Positions 41,120-54,461 of a stretch of DNA of 64,000 nt are shown piece by piece; the first letter of the stretch is position 1, and each line of letters starts with the position of its first letter. The notes under the pieces are model-generated. The model was not told the origin of the DNA. It searched no databases and worked only from the letters and a program-made list of their open reading frames with translations. This DNA comes from Anoplolepis gracilipes. Its lineage: Eukaryota > Arthropoda > Insecta > Hymenoptera > Formicidae. The position numbers and the translations under genes were made by a program. The DNA is taken from assembly GCF_047496725.1 (NCBI RefSeq), contig NC_132972.1:159501-223500 (forward strand), written 5' to 3'.

Positions 41120-42398
41120 CTTTCTCTAAGAATATTACACATTACAATAATTATCATGACCTAAAAAATAAGAGTTACATTTTAATATACAAGTGAGTCG
41201 ATAACTTTTTGTGTGTCATACTTGTAAAATTCTTAAAATTTATCATTTTTTAAATCTATAATATAAGATAGAAATGTGAAAACTTTTATTCTAAAATTAA
41301 AATATCACGTTTCTCTCTATATACACCACTTTTTATAGAAAAAAAAATAGATTTTAGATAGATTCATATTGTGCGCTTATAGCAAAGAAATTTTCAATAA
41401 AATAACTGAAATGACAGGAGAAATTTTCTTTTTATAATAAACAAATTAATGAACGAAATTGTGTGAAAAATGCATTTAGAAGTACTTATTATTTAATTTA
41501 TAACCGTAAAATTTCCAAATTTGTATCTATTATCTCTTACTTACGTCATTCTTGTGATACGTGCACGAGACAACATTAAACGCGTGCTGTGAAGAGTATT
41601 CAATAGTCTCTTAAACCAGCTAACCGAGATGAGAGTTTCAGGTCTGCTACCGAAATCGGTTAGTGACCCGAATAACCTGAATTTTACGGATATGCCAAAC
41701 GTTACTATTATTCTTCTTCTATCGTGTGTCCTTAGTTCCATTTTCTCTCTTTCTTTGTGTCTCGTGTGGAATATCAAAGAGCTACTGAATTATTTGATTT
41801 TGCCCTTTTGAGTAGAGATTTACGAAATGTTTTTAAATTAGTTAACGAGTACAAATAAATTTCTTATATAGAAATATGTTCATTGTCAAACAAAATAGAA
41901 AAAGAAACAAAAGGAGAGATAAACTGATTCTCTCGTTTCGAGAATACAAGAGATCGAAAATTTTTCTGTGTAAAAAAAAGGACTTCCAAATAGATGCCAA
42001 CCAGGTCACCATCGAACACCACAATAATCTTTTAGTTCATAATGGTACCAGGGAGTAAAATTCTTTGGATATTTTTGCCCAAATACCTAAATTTTTACTG
42101 CCTTACAATAAATCAATTACTATTGAAATGTTACAGAGGCTATTCTTCTTTCTGACTTTGAAAACTCTATTCTTGTTTGTCCTGTTTGAATAACATCTTG
42201 ACTTTTTGCCACGTGAAAACTTTTGCACGCAAACATAATTTATATATTTATATTTAGTTTATGTCAAATATTATGAGTACACACATAAATTACCTAGAAT
42301 CTCAACAGGAAGAGGAAATAACACAGAATAAATAAATGTAACGCTGAAATATTTTTTAAAAATCGTTAGAAAAGAATGCATATGACATTAATATAACT

Positions 42399-42401
<3 letters not shown>

Positions 42402-42438
<37 letters not shown>

Positions 42439-42445
42439 TATATGT
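42402..42445. repeat. (TA)n microsatellite
   Basis: TA array with CA and TG interruptions at the right. Confidence 0.9.
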
Positions 42446-42662
42446 AATTAATGAAATTTACATATTTCTTACTATATTACATACTATATTTATTCTTTGT
42501 ATAATGCAGATAAAAACTATGCGTATTAATAAGATAAAATTATATGTTAACAATTACTAAATGTGTTTCTTTGAATGAAAATAGCTTCTTTGATCCATCC
42601 TGAGAATCATTTTCTGAATTAATATATATATGTATAATACAGTCGGAGACGTTACGACAGTC

Positions 42663-42987
42663 TTAGGCGCCCCTAAGCTGGAATTCGTTTTCGCGTCCCA
42701 AAGTAAAGCTGCAAAGATAAATAAAAAAAAAATTGATTATTGTATAAACCTAAAGGTCAACATTTCGCATTTTTGGAAACTTAAAAATTATTGACGCTTG
42801 AGACCTGTCAAAATTTTGCGCCTTACGCTAAAGCGTAACTATACGTACCCTATTACAACGCCTCCGAATAGAGCATCTAAATTTTTAAACACATCCATCT
42901 TCGTCTTTCCTTGCAACTTCTCCGACACGTCTACGAAATCTTCAGTATTTTTTGCATCGGCCATCATTTCCAAGTCATGTATAATAC
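42663..42987 (-). CDS. Last two exons of an unrecognised gene
   Basis: Two minus-strand exons join in phase. The first, 42,987-42,849, has the acceptor TGTGTTTGCAG and donor GTACGT. The second, 42,708-42,663, follows the acceptor TTTATCTTTGCAG across a 140-base intron and ends in TAA. The joined reading frame gives about 60 residues beginning IIHDLEMMADAKNTEDF, continuing VSEKLQGKTKMDVFKNLDAL, then GGVVIGFTLGRENEF and a C-terminus QLRGA. The first part is charged and helical in character, the second holds a short Gly/Val hydrophobic stretch. The stop comes only 14 codons into the last exon. I do not recognise the family. The upstream exons should lie above 43.0 kb on the same strand; a segment at 45,350-45,270 could join in phase through a GC donor but is not convincing. 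Confidence 0.45.
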
Positions 42988-43695
42988 CTGCAAACACAAT
43001 GTAGTGTATTTGTCTCTTAAATAGGGCTGCTTTTAATTTTAATTGCAGGTACTTTTGTAGCACAGCTTATCAAAATCAGTATATTCGTCAAGATTTTCAG
43101 ATATGAATTTAATAAAAATCATTATTTTTTAATTTTAGTTTCATTTGTGAACAAATGTTCAAAGAATAATATAAATCGATAGCTGAAGATGAATAAACAG
43201 ACATTTGATATTCCACCTGCAGTTTATTTCACAAATTAGTTTTTAATCCTCTTGTCTAAATATTCTATGCAAATTAAAAACTTGATAAGTTATATTAGTA
43301 AGAAGCACAAAATTCATTCTGCACATATACATATAAACAGTTATTTAGTTTTAAATATATTTTCAACAAAATAATTAAAACATTTTTCATAAGACTAAAC
43401 ATTACTATTAAAATATCGTTTAGTTTATTATTGTCATTTAAAAAAAAATGTTATATTGTTAATCCAACAATTATTATGATTTAAAACATAGAATTCGTTA
43501 GATTCGTATTTGTAAACGTCAGTACGTTCACTCATTAAATGTCTTCACTAGTTTATCGAATTGTATTCTTCCACTGATTTAACTAGACTTTGTTTCACAC
43601 ATTAAACATATTGTTCCTCTGAGGATTAAACATATTTTTCCTTACACAGACGAGCATATAAAATCGCTTAGCTTTTAGAAGATATGACATCTGAG

Positions 43696-43905
43696 GCTGG
43701 GTATACACCTAACGAAGGAACACCGAACAAACAGCGAAGGCGAACGTTTCTTTTCAATTACCTTTTTTATGTATTGTATTAAAATCTGAATTTACTATAG
43801 CGAACATCGAATGCTAGTATTCGGCAATCAAGAAAAGGAACAAACAACTTATGAAAGCGAACGCGAATGTTCGTTTCCACGTTTGTTCGCTAATGTATAC
43901 CCACC
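43696..43905. mobile_element. ~210-bp MITE with GGGTATACA termini
   Basis: The left end GGCTGGGTATACACCTAACG matches the inverted right end GGTGGGTATACATTAGCG. Further inward both arms carry GAACAAAC and GAACATTCGC-like blocks. No open frame is present. The target duplication is unclear, so the superfamily is not assigned. Confidence 0.6.
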
Positions 43906-45556
43906 CTTATGTATATACGTAATCATAAACTACACTACATTCTCGTTGACAAATTGACTACACTTGATTTTGAGTATAAAGTCTACTAGTATAGTTTATA
44001 TAAGTCATTAAATAAGATTACATAGTGCCAAGAATAGAATCGTGTTACTTATGTCACCATATAAAAATACAGGGCATCTTGTATCAAACGTAACGCACAA
44101 TAAAACAAAATTTAAAATCGAATGAATCGAAAGGAAAATATTGTTTTCTCGAAGGAAAAATCTTAGTCGAGCTCGATCGCGATTGATTGTGCTTCGTAAA
44201 TTATAAGGCTACTCGTGCAAGCCATTTTTTCAAAGGACCTAAGCCGCAGCCGAACTGCCACGATGGACTGTCATATAACTTTTAGATGACAAATAAAGTG
44301 GCTACTGGTTGCTCGGTTGGAGTCTCTTTATTGTACTTATAACGATACGCTTGTCTAGTCTTTCGAAAACGAGAACACTTTATGGACGTCGCGCGTGCGG
44401 TGAGCTAGGGATAGTTTTAACTGTACCACAACTTTATAAACAGAGATAGAAAGCTTTTACCGCTAGTTTCGAATATTCGACAAATATATACGACAAAATA
44501 ACTAATAAAAAATTATTCACCCTTGTTTTTTTTTTCTTTGTTTTACAAAGATTTATTGTCAGTCTTATTGTTAGCGTCTGTGGGTTTTACGTTATTCTTA
44601 CGCAATTACCGTTCGTGGTTTTCAATAGAAGTCTATGTATTATAAACGGCATTTTCATTTTTTGTTGGCGTTGGTTTTTATGAGTTAGAAGGTTGAGAAA
44701 ACTTTTGTAAGTTTTATTCTATTGATTACCGAATTCTTTCGATCGTGATCGCTAGTTTTATAATTTTTTTTTTGCAAAGATGGAGTTTATGCGTAAAAAT
44801 TTACAAGTTCTAAAAGCATAAGATATCAAATCATTGATAAGTAACATTTTAATATGTGTTAATAAATTATATTGTTATATCACACACTTGTACGAGTCTA
44901 ACAAATGATTTTACAATGCAGTTTAATAGTGCGCATAGGCATCGCACTGATCACATATAAATATATCATACATAAGTTTCAGATTTCTATCAAAGTTGTT
45001 TATTTTATAATAGTATCGTATCACCGCGATAAATCAAATGTAATATATATATGTAATATATATATTATGCATTCGATATGTTATAGAATGATTCAAGTTG
45101 CTTTATTAATTTTATAAAAGTTGTATGGTACAAATCAAATGTTAAATATATATTTTTTCATTTTCCTACAAAAAGTAAAGTAAAAAAAAAACTACTTATC
45201 GGGCTCTTTTTCTCATATTTGCTAATCTTTACATGTGAAATTTTTTTTGCTCCTAAAAATTATACTTGCCTGGTCTGTTTGCATGTTTCTCTCGAAACGA
45301 GGTGAAAAAGGATATGGAGCCACTTCGGAGCCATAAGCCAAGCGCGTGACCTGAAGCCATCAAAATAGATATGATGGTACGTGTTTAAATCAATTCTAGA
45401 AAAGAACCATAATTTTAAAAGCTCAGCAGGGCTCAAAGGACCACTAGGTACAACAAAAGTTTTATAGTAAATAAAGGCACGACCTATCAGCAGGGAGTGT
45501 GTCGTGCACACGACATAACATGGCATAAAATCAATGTCGTGTGCGCATCCCCTTCT

Positions 45557-45557
<1 letters not shown>

Positions 45558-45592
<35 letters not shown>

Positions 45593-45599
45593 AAATTAG
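45558..45599 (+). repeat. 42-base poly-A tract
   Basis: An uninterrupted run of 42 A ends a GC-richer stretch (about 45,250-45,557) in AT-rich DNA. That layout suggests the 3' tail of a retroposed sequence on the plus strand, but no SINE, LINE or host gene is recognised in the body and no target duplication was found. Confidence 0.5.
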
Positions 45600-48500
45600 T
45601 GTAAGAAAGTTGCTGAAGAAAGTTTGACCGAGATACATTTCGTTGATAGTATCGATGGACCACCCAGTTTTCATATAAACAGAGAGAAAGAGAGAAAAAG
45701 AAAGAAAGTTCTGTTAAGATATTTTATTTTTACTCTAGCAAATGTGTAAAAATATTTATAACGTATTTTTAAATTACAAATAATATAAAATCTAGCAGTA
45801 TATTTTTTATAATTTTTTTTTATTAATATGATAACACTAATTTATATTATAGAAAAGCAATGAAATATGCATATACAATACAATATGTATTATTATATAT
45901 GTAATTACGTGATGGTTATAATTATTTAATTATGTTTTTTTACATACGCAACAAAACAGGATTGCTCATTTTTATTTTATTATTATGATTTTTTTCCAAC
46001 ACGTATCTTATTGTTAGTTGCTTGAGAAAGTAAGAGATGGATCTATCTTGTCGCATGATTTCGCCGTACATACACGTAAATAACAATAAACTGAGTAATA
46101 ATTATTAATATTTTCATACGTCGTGCAAAAGTGCGATAATGAATTATTAATTATGTGATTATTATTAATCATCTTTTAATATTAAGCTTCGCGCGAGAGG
46201 CCTTGCAGATGCTCGGTTGACTTGTGTGTTAAATCAAGTTAAGAATTTATATAAAACACTGTATACGTCACACATAGAACAAATGATCGACAAAGGGCGG
46301 ATGTGACATAAAACGGTTATATAAAACAGATGTTAGGAAGGAAGCCCCTTGGTACCCTACGCTGAGCTCTCGCGAGCACAGCGAAGCCTCTACGAGAAAT
46401 CTTTACATATGCATGGACCACTAGTGATACCGTATAAAATCAACGAGCTAGGCAATAACATGAGTGTGACCAAGAGGGAGGAGGAGGAAGAGAAAGGTTT
46501 CTTTTCTTGAGTCATGTCATAACATTCATATGATTATGAGCAAGTCAAATTTTGATAATATAAGATTTATCAGAAAAGATTGTTAAATTTGGATTTCGAA
46601 TCATAATGACAATTGTATAATACATATTTTATGTGGTATGTGTATTATGGAGTTGTATATTTCTTTTTTTTTTATTAATCATTATATTAAAAAAAAAGAA
46701 AAATAGAAAAAATAAAATATGCATATACTTTCCAAATAAACCACATATACATATATGTTTTTCTTTTATACGAAATCTTTAACAGTTTCATGAGATCAGT
46801 TACTATTACATGTTTGAAAAGAAAGAATTAGAATGATCTTTCTTTACGTGAAACTTAATCATCTACAAACATTTCTGACTTAGAATTTATCAGTTACGGC
46901 TATGTAGTGCAAACAGGAAAATACAATACGTGACAATAAAGTAGACAGTAAAAGAGAACTTTCACCTTGAGACTATTGACCTTGAGATCTTGAGAACTTA
47001 GGAAATGCCAATTTAAGAAAGATTTAAGTACATGTTAAAAAGAAATATTCGACGGGATAACAAAACAAGGGGATTTGTTTGACAACTAACTTATAGAGCT
47101 ATTATACGGTTAAACCAAAATATTGTAAACATACTTGCTTTTCTTTTCTTTGAAAGTACTATTGTGTATCTAATTTTGTTTGCTAACAAGGTAACCACTA
47201 TTTTGATTAGAAGCTTTTGCCGAGACTACAGATTTTACAGGAAATGTTTGCCAATGATTGTTTAAGATAAAAACTTGCGATACAAACAATAAAAGTTATT
47301 GTCTGATTATTTGTTTTTGTATTTAGTATTATGAGATATCTTTAGGATTTTTAATAATTACTGTGATGGCCATATTTCAAAAAAACCTTGTAGTCATAAA
47401 ACCTCGCATAAATAACTTTTTCATAATTTTGATATTGACTTACATTTTGATAAACGACTTAAATTTGCAATATAAATTGATGACGCAAAGATTTGAATTA
47501 TGAATTTATCGTTTTATCGTTCAATGGCAGGTTGTAAGAAAAGTGTTTTATTTGTTTTTTCCGAAAATTTTTTTCTATTGTCATGAAACAGCAAGATTTA
47601 ACACTCTTTCTCATTTGATGATAAACATGGAGTGTTTATACATTGACATTAATGATTTCTCTTACTACTCCAAAAATCGAATCGAAATAAAATTTTATTT
47701 TAATCAAATAAAATGTTCCAATGTAAATATTCTCTAAGAATTGTACAAAATATTAAATTATGTTTGTTATAATATTTTATTATTTTTTTTAATAGTATTT
47801 TAAAGAAACAATGTTTGTTTTGTGCATATTTTTAGTATTTTTTTTTTGTTACAATTTTAAATAATAATAATAATAAATATTGTTAATTTTATTCTTTTTG
47901 ATCCAGAATATTTTGATTTTGTTTTAAACAGATAAGAGCAACATACATGTATTAAACAGTAAACATGAGAGATTTCATAATAATTCGCAAGCTTGAATAA
48001 TTTATCAAACATATGTATCTGCTTTTCCGCACTCAAAAGAATGATCTTGCAACTTCAACAAAAATTTTCTAGGTGTAAAAAATTAACTGAAACAGATAAA
48101 TTATTAGTAAATACTGTGATACTGCATATATTTTGTACTTGATCAATTTAAATGACACAGACAGAATTTGTATCTGTACTATTAGTGTAATTTAGACAGA
48201 AAATATTTCCGCGATGCCTATCTTTAAGGCCTATTCTCAAGGACAATTATATTTGTGATTAATATTTGGCAATGGGATTTAAATTTTCTAGAGGTATTGC
48301 TAGAATATTGGTATAAATATAAATTCTATACGTGACATACAATATTCTAACAGATCAAAAAGGAGCGATGAATTTTAATTGAGACATCTAGAAATCTATC
48401 TACATTAGCAAAATATTTTTTTGAGTGAATGAGATACTCCTGTCGTGATATTATGTCTCAAATAAGTGTGGAAATATATCTTATAAAATCTGTATCGGGA

Positions 48501-50189
48501 GAATAGTTTTTAATGTGCAAATTAAGTATATATTTTGCAAAAACTTTGTGTTATTTTATAAATACACATATAAGCAGAAATTTATTAACGTTAACAAATA
48601 TCCCAATTTTTATTACGTAAGGACTAATTATAATTATAAATTTTTTTAAAAAAAAAAAAAAGAAAAAGCTCATAAATCAAATACAAAATCTCTAAAGTTT
48701 CATTTCTGTATAAGTTTTAAAATTTTAAAATATTAAAGAAAACTATTAATTTATAAAGTGCTTTGATATCTCTTTTTGAAAAAATTGTATTCATATTCAT
48801 ATGAATAAAAAAGTTGATAGAAAAATAAAAATGACCAAATATCTCGTATCGCTGCTATTCTTCCGATAAATTTGCCGCACTTCCGCTTGTCCTATTTTAT
48901 TTTGCGCTTACGATTGCAGATCAACTGACGTGTCGGCGAATCGTGGCTCCACACTGCGAGACTGTCAATTAGGAATCCGTCGGACGTTCCCAATATCTGC
49001 TGAATCGTCATTTCTCTCTGCGGCTGTTTGCAAAATGTCAAAGCTGATAGTCACGCGCAATCTCGAAATCTGTAATACTTACATGTTTCCTTATGCATGT
49101 GCTGTTTAACAGCACGTAAATATAAAAAATAGATAGCTCTGTTCAATTTGTTAAAAATGCTAGATAAAAATAACACAAAGTTAAAAAAAAAGAATTTAAT
49201 AATTTTGCATTATCTTACATCATTTATACTTTTACATAATCTTGATTGCGAGTCTATTGAAAGATTGCGCGCAGATTGAATAAAAAGATATTACGCAAAT
49301 CTATTTTGTCACAGGTAGCGATGATATTATTTAACAAACAAGCCGGATGGTGGACTTACGAGAGTACTATTACCGGTAATCCCCGCATCGTCTTTAGCCA
49401 CGGTCACACGCGGTGCGAGCCTATTCACTGGTAATTAAGAGATTAGAGCCTGTTGCCTGACACTCTTCCTCTCTGTGTATTTCTCGTTCCTCTTCTCTCC
49501 TTTCTTAGTCCTTACGACGACTACATATGCGCGCTTCTTATCCCGATCGCGTTACAAAGCGAACACGAAACACCTTGCGCAAATAAATTTTTCGTGCAGT
49601 TCCTACAAATTCCTCTTGTTGCTCAGAAAAATAATTTATTTTGTATAGAGTGTATATTTTTATCAAATTAGAAAATAATTGTGAGCAATATATTACGTCA
49701 TTTGGCGTGTATTCGTATAAATATTATAGGCAAATATAATTTTATTAATATGAATATCTTACTGGTACTATATAATTATTTAAAAAAAATATATAAATAT
49801 TATGTGGTTACGTAATAAATTGTGATATTTCAAATTTTTTAATGCAAAACTTAATTGCGTTTTACTGTAGTATTTTTTACACTTTTATACTTTTATAGAA
49901 TAAAAAAATTGTTTATAAGAAAATAAATATATATGCTATTCTATTTATACCCTTTTATATTTAGTCCATCATCAGCAGCAAGGTACATACGTATACACGA
50001 ATCATTTGTATATGTGCCATATATGTATAATCATCAGTTTATATATTAAATTTTGCAATAAATAAATATCACAGCAATGGAGACTGTATCTAATATTTAT
50101 TTTGGAAAAGCAGAAAAAATATTTTCAAATAAAAAATATTAATAGAATGTTTAATTTGTACGTCTTATATAGATAGAATATACATATAA

Positions 50190-50231
50190 TACATGTATGT
50201 ACAATAAAAAAATCTATTGTACATACATGTA
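50190..50231. repeat. Perfect 17-bp inverted repeat, 8-base loop
   Basis: TACATGTATGTACAATA at 50,190-50,206 is the exact reverse complement of 50,215-50,231. The loop is AAAAAATC. Confidence 0.85.
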
Positions 50232-51418
50232 TCTAATTACAATACGTATATACTTAATCGCGCGATATTTAAAACTGTCAAAAGATGCTCTGTTGTTAAA
50301 ATTTGCACGCATCAGTGGATGCTTTTTACATGAAGATCTTAGGTCGCAGAAATGACGAAAAAGCCGATTCCTCGATACCTGACAATCCAAAAGGTAGTAC
50401 CGTCGATCTCTCGATCGATACAAACGAACGAGCACGCATGTATATGCGACCGTGCACGACGGTCAGGACACGTCTCGAATATTTTACCCCGGGAGTTTTT
50501 CCTCTTTAATTGATTCAATCGGCGAAAAACACGGCGAGACCGGCTTCAACCCCCTCGGGGGTTTGCGCCCTCTTCCCCGCCGCGTCATCCGCGCTTCCGA
50601 CAGCCAACCGCTGTAACGAGACGCCAGAACCAACCCCCTTCCGAATAGAAACGCCAACCCCTCTTCGCGGTTAGTCTCTCGCCTGTTCCTTTTCCTCACT
50701 TACCCCTCATCGCGGTTATCCCACCCCGCGTTTCGACCCCTTTGTTCTTTCTGCTTATCGTCTCCTTTTCCTTCGATGTTTTCCTTCGCGCGCGAGCCCT
50801 TCTGTCTGTTCTTTCGTCGCGCAATTAAACGTTTATTACGCGTTTCCGATTCTGTATATTCCAATTTCTTTTCCAGTTTTTATTTTCTGTACAATTATGT
50901 TTCTACCTCTTGTTATCACTTTTCTGTTTCCAGTTATTTTATCTTCCGCACAATATATACGCTGCTTCTCATACAATTTTTTTCTTTAACTTTTCATATA
51001 CAAAAAATTAGTTAACGAATTAAAATTATATTATATCAAAAGCGTAATAATTAATCTAAACACACATTTAGTCATAATAGTATTTTATTTTGTAATTTCC
51101 CCACTTTTGTCGCAATTTCTTTTAGCGATTAGCATTCTCTGTTGTTTTTTCTCTGTACTCGTATTAATTAATTCGAAAAGAGATTTATTTTATTTTTTAA
51201 ATTATACATTTATTTATTTATTTAAATATTAATTATAAATTAATACTTAAATTTTCTTTATACTTTATTCTTTCTTATTTTATTTTATTTTTTCCCCATA
51301 CACACTTTTCTCATAATGTACATCAAGTTTTCAATCTTGGTTTAATTCTTCTATTGGCAAAGTAACATTTTCAACTGTGTAGCATGCTATAATACGGAAA
51401 CATTTATACACAGTCATC

Positions 51419-51420
<2 letters not shown>

Positions 51421-51471
<51 letters not shown>
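51421..51471. repeat. (GA)n microsatellite
   Basis: About 25 GA units. Confidence 0.95.
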
Positions 51472-51473
<2 letters not shown>

Positions 51474-52122
51474 GAATATATATATAGTTGTCATTTATGC
51501 GAAGCAGATCCTCTTCGCGGAGGGTGCGGGGCGCGCGTCGGCAAATGGAAATGGGTGGTTTGTATTACGAGACGAGCGGGGGAAGTTTCTGCAAGTGCGG
51601 CGGAAACTCTCGCGGATTTTCCGTTTGTTATTTTAATTAGAGCCTTCGGGGCCCGCTCGTAACGAGTGCTTGGCTCTCGTCCGCGTTTATTGTATCCTTC
51701 TGAAACGACGGTTGTGTGTCATATCGTCGGACTGGTACTGGTGGATCACGAAAATACGTATGCCAGCCTTCGTTTATTTATACCTTATTCCACGAAATAA
51801 TAATCTTGTAATCTTATTACGGCGTTAATAAATCGCCGTGATTGTATCAAATTTTATTTGTAATTATAATTTTATAATTGTAATCGTAATCAATCGATGT
51901 CGAATTAATTTTTTAATAGAATTTTTTATATCTAATGAGAAAGTATCTTGCTAAAGTGTATAAACACAAGAAAAATAGAGTATAAATAAATTACTTTATT
52001 GAGAAATATACATATATGTCTGCGAGTATAAGTTATTATGTTACAGAAAGAAAATTCTTGCAAGAGATAAAACAAGGAACGCATATTTTACAATGTTTAT
52101 TTTATGTGAATTATTTTTTAAA

Positions 52123-52230
52123 CTCTCTTTCTTTTTATCTATTAAAAATTATATAATTTTTAATAGATAAAAAGAAAGAGAGATTATATAATTTTAATTA
52201 TATAATTTTTAATAGATAAAAAGAAAGAGA
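52123..52230. repeat. 60-bp perfect palindrome plus a third arm
   Basis: Bases 52,123-52,182 equal their own reverse complement with no spacer; each half runs from CTCTCTTTCTTTTTATC to the AT-rich centre. A further copy of the right arm, TTTTTAATAGATAAAAAGAA, ends near 52,230. The arrangement looks like an inverted duplication followed by a tandem duplication of one arm. Confidence 0.9.
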
Positions 52231-52850
52231 ATCTAGAAAAAAACAATGAAGGAACCGTTTTATTAGATTTTTCGTAGCGTCTCGTAAATAATTATCCTAT
52301 TTTCTTCCGTATGAAGACTTTTCGCTTTCCACGTTGTCTTTTAAAACATCGTTAAAAAGAGTTCTAGCGTCGTAAAAGAATTCGTTAGTGTCGGTTTTTT
52401 ACTTGGTTAGGAAAAAAGGGATAGATACTGTATTACGCCCTTTGTTAAAAATTTTTTCCCGTTATGCAAAAAATTGTAACGAACGGCACGTCGAGCACAA
52501 TATTTTCCTGAATTCGGATGAATCGTTGGACAACTGTAAAAATCCGTTACTCAAAAACTTGACTTTCAATTTTTTGTGCATTAATCCTGTTGATTTCGGT
52601 ACTTCCTTATACCGGTTTTTTTGATAGGTAAATCTTTAAGGGAAAAGTTTTTCACATCGCGCGCATTCTTTATGTAACTCGCGAGAAAAATGGAGTATTT
52701 TTTCCGAAACTTTTGCATTTTTTGTCCGTAAAAACATATTTCATTTTACATTCATACTCTTTTTTTTTTTTTTTTTTAATACACATACATACGAAAGACT
52801 GAAATATAGCTGTACCACGAGTTCTTTTAACGCTTATATAAAGATCAGAG

Positions 52851-53239
52851 CTAATATTGATAAAATAGCGCGCGGAATATTTTGAAATCCGATATTTTAA
52901 TTTGTAAATAGAGCATATTATTCTCATTATTGTATTGTATTGACGTGACACTGAAGGGTACAGACGTGCCGCTTTTAATAACCCGGATACGGATGCCTCC
53001 ACCTAGCAGTGTCGTATTCGGATCTAAGGGGTTCAGGCCGACATAATCCGCAAGATAATTCAGTTCCAGGTTTTCTAACCCCGTCATTGCGTATCCTGTT
53101 ACCTCTCCTTTTGCGCCGTTTTCTTTCAACAGAAAAGCGAATAAGGAAAAGTATTGGTTGCATAGACATATGTTAAAAGTAGTCGCCGATTTTCGAAAAG
53201 GCTGTCCAATTTGATTTAAGATAGTATTTAGTTCTGTTT
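52851..53239 (-). CDS. Unrecognised open frame, possible exon
   Basis: A 130-codon minus-strand frame is open from just below 53,240 to a TAG at 52,851. The GC-richer core (53,130-52,950) encodes a protein-like string with YAMTGLENLELNYLADYVG, NPLDPNTTLLGGGI and KSGTSVPFSVTS; the AT-rich ends look less coding. An acceptor-like TTCTGTTGAAAG lies at the core's 5' edge, but no good donor follows. The plus strand here also offers open codons and a strong acceptor (CGTTTTCTTTCAACAG at 53,131) leading to a short frame that ends in stop near 53,210. The strand is therefore unsettled and no family is recognised. Confidence 0.25.
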
Positions 53240-54461
53240 ATTATATGTACATAAACATAAAAATAAAGAAAAGACATTAATTATATGTACGTTAATATAG
53301 ATTTTTTATTTTTGTAGAGATATGATATATAATATGGAAAAAATACACATATGTATATATTAAAAAATATGTAATAATATATATATAACACATAAAGTAT
53401 ATAAAATGGCAATATATATATTATTTTATATACTAGGTTACTTAGGTTATATTTATTAATATTAACAATTTTGGCATAACCAAAGCCAATTTTTCCCATA
53501 ACAAAAATTTAAAAAAGTATACAAGATATATTTTGTCATAAAAATATAAATTTTAGAAAATTGAATTTGAAAATTTTTAAATTATATATAAAGAGAAAAA
53601 AAGAAATTTTTAATTAAAATAAACTAAAGTTTTGCTGAAATAAAGAAATTTCTCGTCTGGTATTATATGTATATAATACATGTACATAAAAAGATGCTAA
53701 TAATAATATATATTTTTAATGATAATTTATGTTTTAATACATTTTAATAATAATTAATGTTTATAGTATTTTATTATATATTTTTGTTAATCCTTGCCTT
53801 TCGGCTTTGGATGACTTCTAGCTTTTTACATTTCTTGCAATTGTGTATTGTGTGTGAACGTCTAACACATGATCTAAAGTATATAAAAAATATAACAAAT
53901 AATAAACAAACTATAAATAACATAAAAAAGCATTATATAGACTGCTAAGCAACATTTTTACGATTAAAATAAAAAATAAGATCAAAGTTAAATTCAAAAA
54001 TTAAAATCAAAATTGAAATTGCAATTAAAATTAATGTTTATAGTATATTTTATAGAAAGAGAAGGAGAGAAAATATAAAAGAATTACATATGTAATTTTA
54101 TGAAAAAGTTGGATGGTAATGTGAACACAAATTAAACAGAGATAGATTTTACCGACAGTGTCGAAAGACGTTTGACTATGTAATTCTAAGTAATCTTCAA
54201 AATAAATGCAGATGGCAGTATTATACGAGGTTGCTGTTATATCATATAACCTCACTTTTATATTACAAATTACAATAGATACTTTGACACTTATTAATAC
54301 TGTGCGAAAGTTTTCGCATGGAGTTGCATATATATTTTCAATCAGTAAATGTTCGTATTTTAAAAATAAAATTCTGTACAGTGTAAAATAAATAGATCTC
54401 ACATCGATGTGTATTTTATATTTTTTTTGAGCAGTCACATTTGCTCCTACTAGTATTTACC

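Larger units (their letters stand above)
43010..54400. other. Gene-poor region between 43 and 54.4 kb
   Basis: No gene is recognised. The sequence is AT-rich, with GC islands near 44,160-44,420, 45,280-45,550, 46,180-46,490, 48,850-49,070, 49,360-49,600, 50,250-50,830 (pyrimidine-rich, CCCTCGGGGGTTT-type) and 51,490-51,750. Repeats within it are listed separately. Confidence 0.45.

Noticed and set aside
44050..44180. Possible transposon end (ACAGGGCATCTTGTATC)
   Set aside because: It resembles a TIR but I found no matching inverted end nearby.
54031..54438. 135-codon minus-strand frame just upstream of COX18
   Set aside because: AT-rich with Ile/Tyr/Phe-rich product, no homology recognised; lies where the COX18 promoter must be.
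54441..54461. Seven extra N-terminal codons of COX18
   Set aside because: They begin with TTG; the ATG at 54,462 is the first plausible eukaryotic start.
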